This document shows positions 61,996 through 64,000 of a DNA stretch of 64,000 nucleotides, in pieces. The DNA is from DAOTWC01 sp048499435. Its GTDB lineage: Bacteria > Chloroflexota > Anaerolineae > Aggregatilineales > Phototrophicaceae. Both the position numbers and the translations under genes were made by a program. Numbering within the stretch: the stretch's first letter is position 1; each line of letters begins with the position of its first letter. Below the pieces are notes generated by a model, which saw only the letters and a list, made by a program, of their open reading frames with translations, did no database searches and was not told the DNA's origin. The DNA lies in the NCBI GenBank assembly GCA_048499435.1, contig JASNZW010000001.1, positions 682,001 to 746,000 of the forward strand, given 5' to 3'.

Positions 61996-63099
61996 TCAGC
62001 GGCGCTGGCTGTTAGTAAACCACTGGGCCAGGCTCAGCGCGTCAGTGCGGGCCGGCGGCTGCACCGCCTGGCCGTAATCCGGCTCATACAGGATGCCGTA
62101 GGACACAGCGGCGGCAAACAGCGCGGCGCTGGCGTCTGGCTCGGCCTGGGCCGGGCGCAGACCGTGATTCAGCAGCGCGGCCTGCTGCTCTGGCGCGGCC
62201 AGCCAGGCCCCCAGGACCTGCACCGCCGCCCGTTCAACATCCGTCACTTCGGCGGCGTTGGCCCAGCCCGCCAGCGGGAAATCAAGCACGAGCTGAAACT
62301 GCGGGTAGGCGAACACGACCGCCTCGCCGCCGGTCAGCCCGCGCAGGTTGTTCAGCCACAGGCTTTCCGGCAGCAGCGCGATCTCGACGGTGGACGGCCC
62401 GCGCGCCATCGCCGCCGCCGGGTCCGCGCCCAGCGTCTGGAAATTGGGCACGCTGGCGATCACCGGCTCCAGCCAGGCGCGGAACGCGCTGTCGCGCAGG
62501 GCGCTGCCGGTGACAGAGGCGGCGTTAGCGTAGTCGGCGGCGGCGGTGAACAGCGCCGCCAGGCCGGCCATCGACTGGTCCGGGCGCGGGAACGCCAGCT
62601 TGACGAAGCGCCAGTCAGCGTTGCCGCCGGCCAGCGCCGACCACGACTCAGCGGCGGCGGCGGCCTGCACCGCCTCCCAGTCAAGCGGGCGCGCGCCGCT
62701 GTCGGTGGCGGCAGCGGCGCGGCTCTGGTACGCGCCCCACACCAGCGGCGTCCGCGCCAGCGAGGGAATCAGCGTGGTGAAGCGGGCGCTGTAATCCACG
62801 GCCGCCCGCGCCGCCGGCAGCCAGGCCGCCGGACGGTTATCCGCCGTCCAGCCGGGCGTGTCCTGCCACACGGCGATGTCGTCAAGCGTGGTCACGGCGA
62901 ACTGCACCCGCTGAGTGGCGTTGACCAGCGGCGCGGTGTTGTTGAAGCGCGTCACGGCCTCGCGCGCCCAACCGGCGGCCAGCGGGTTGACGACCAGTGT
63001 GAATTCGATGGGCGGCTGGCGCTGGAGAAACAGGCTTGCGCCGACCACCACCGCCGCCGCAATCAAAAACACAAACAGAATAACAGTTCCGCGTCGCAT
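61996..63099 (-). CDS. Membrane-anchored solute-binding-like protein
   Basis: A 367-residue protein with one N-terminal membrane helix (residues 6-24, TVILFVFLIAAAVVVGASLF), the rest outside the membrane. The mature part begins like a solute-binding protein (IEFTLVVNPLAAGWAREAVTRFNN) and has VVFAYPQFQLVLDFPLAGW near residue 285, similar to the corresponding part of the downstream VWA lipoprotein. The two are probably an operon and may form a complex. The ATG MRRGTVIL is chosen over an upstream start lacking a signal. Ligand unknown. Confidence 0.75.
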   Translation of the reverse strand: MRRGTVILFVFLIAAAVVVGASLFLQRQPPIEFTLVVNPLAAGWAREAVTRFNNTAPLVNATQRVQFAVTTLDDIAVWQDTPGWTADNRPAAWLPAARAAVDYSARFTTLIPSLARTPLVWGAYQSRAAAATDSGARPLDWEAVQAAAAAESWSALAGGNADWRFVKLAFPRPDQSMAGLAALFTAAADYANAASVTGSALRDSAFRAWLEPVIASVPNFQTLGADPAAAMARGPSTVEIALLPESLWLNNLRGLTGGEAVVFAYPQFQLVLDFPLAGWANAAEVTDVERAAVQVLGAWLAAPEQQAALLNHGLRPAQAEPDASAALFAAAVSYGILYEPDYGQAVQPPARTDALSLAQWFTNSQRR

Positions 63100-63324
63100 G
63101 GCGTGTGTTATACCTTCGCAGTGCGCTTTATCCGTAACCATTGTACTTGAACACGCCCAGCGCGCCCCCCGCAATAATTAAGGCCGGGCATAAACCCCTC
63201 AAAATGCAGGCTTTCGCCGCCGGACGGCGGGCCGTGCGGCGCGCCAAGCCGCACGCTGACGCGCCGGGCGGCTTGTGGTACAGTAGCGGCATCGCCGTCA
63301 CCAGCAGCCAATGGAGCGCAGCGC

Positions 63325-64000
63325 ATGGCAGGGGATTTACTGGCGGGCCTCAACGAACAGCAGCGGGCAGCGGTCACCGCCGGGCCGGGGCCGGTGATCG
63401 TTTACGCCGGGCCGGGCAGCGGCAAGACGCGCGTGCTCACGCACCGCCTGGCGTACCTGGCGCGCGAACTGGGCGTCTACCCCGGCGCGATCATGGCCGT
63501 CACGTTCACCAACAAGGCCGCCGCCGAGATGCGGGGCCGCGCCGAGGCGCTGCTGGATGGCAAGCTGCGCGGCCTGCAGATCGGCACGTTCCACGCGATC
63601 TGCGCCCGCGTGCTGCGCCGCGAGGCCGAGCACACACCCTACCGCCACGACTACCAGATTTTCGACACCGACGACCAGCTCACGGTGATCGGCCAGGCGC
63701 TGGCCGAACTCAACATTGACCCCAAGCGCTACGCGCCGCGCCGCATCCTGGGGAGCATCTCCAACGCCAAGAACGAGCTGATCGGCCCGGCGCAGTACCA
63801 CGCACCCAACTATTACGGCGAGATCGTGGCGCGCGCCTACCAGCTCTACCAGGAAATACTGGTCGCCAACAACGCGCTCGACTTCGACGACCTGCTGATG
63901 CAGGCAGTGCTGCTGCTGGAGAACAACCAGGCGGTGCGCGAAAAGTATGAACGCCTGTACGAACACATCCTGGTGGACGAGTTCCAGGACACCAACATGG
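63325..64000 (+). CDS. UvrD/PcrA-type superfamily 1 DNA helicase, N-terminal part (cut by window edge)
   Basis: The first 225 residues of an SF1A helicase for DNA repair and recombination. LNEQQRAAV, Walker A AGPGSGKTR (28-36), motif Ia VTFTNKAAAEM, GTFHAICARVLRR, LDFDDLL and motif II VDEFQDTN are in order. It resembles PcrA/UvrD, but Rep or a related family member cannot be excluded without the C-terminal half. The ATG at 63325 matches the family start. The 225-base gap upstream has no convincing promoter. Confidence 0.93.
   Translation, partial: MAGDLLAGLNEQQRAAVTAGPGPVIVYAGPGSGKTRVLTHRLAYLARELGVYPGAIMAVTFTNKAAAEMRGRAEALLDGKLRGLQIGTFHAICARVLRREAEHTPYRHDYQIFDTDDQLTVIGQALAELNIDPKRYAPRRILGSISNAKNELIGPAQYHAPNYYGEIVARAYQLYQEILVANNALDFDDLLMQAVLLLENNQAVREKYERLYEHILVDEFQDTNM

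Overview
The window is a GC-rich bacterial chromosome segment, most likely from a Chloroflexota species near Anaerolineae. I infer this from the gene repertoire (long Pro-x-Trp-Leu TPR proteins, Ala/Thr-rich secreted VWA proteins, ClpC, one fused ribosomal supercluster) and from the terpene genes, not from a database match. I see no rRNA, tRNA, CRISPR array, insertion sequence or phage gene. Almost all the sequence is coding.

Layout. 1-2010: the start of a DtxR/MntR-type repressor, rsfS, a flavodoxin-domain protein and ndk. 2087-7647: two cotranscribed TPR proteins rich in PxWL motifs. 7871-12019: a secreted beta-propeller-like protein, a membrane protein and an ABC-F ATPase. 12138-33335, all on the minus strand and read from high to low coordinates: rpsL-rpsG-fusA-tuf-rpsJ-rplC-D-W-B-rpsS-rplV-rpsC-rplP-rpmC-rpsQ-rplN-X-E-rpsN-rpsH-rplF-R-rpsE-rpmD-rplO-secY-adk-map-rpmJ-rpsM-rpsK-rpoA-rplQ-truA-rplM-rpsI. 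This joins the str, S10, spc and alpha operons, but rpsD and infA are missing from their usual slots. A near-consensus promoter and a structured, terminator-like leader precede rpsL. 33643-35498: trxB, a small zinc-finger protein and a peroxiredoxin-like protein without the catalytic cysteine. 35721-39944: a small membrane protein and a heterodimeric ABC exporter. 40020-46751: a large VWA surface protein, an MBL-fold hydrolase and clpC. 47045-52489: a glycosyltransferase-like membrane protein, a GNAT enzyme, ssb, a lipoprotein, a Gfo/Idh/MocA oxidoreductase and a DUF1028 protein.

The most interesting region is 52639-58306. One promoter appears to drive six tightly packed plus-strand genes: a class II diterpene cyclase (DxDD motif), a membrane histidine kinase, two stand-alone receiver proteins, a protein resembling mycobacterial tuberculosinol synthase Rv3378c, and a HAD phosphatase. 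The two enzymes resemble the Rv3377c/Rv3378c pair of Mycobacterium tuberculosis and, from memory, the kolavelool pathway of the Chloroflexota bacterium Herpetosiphon. Here a complete phosphorelay lies between them. A convergent minus-strand group (receiver, HEAT-repeat protein, unknown protein) adjoins it.

59977-63099 ends with a lipoprotein that fuses a solute-binding-like region to a VWA domain, plus its membrane-anchored partner. The window closes inside a UvrD/PcrA-type helicase gene.
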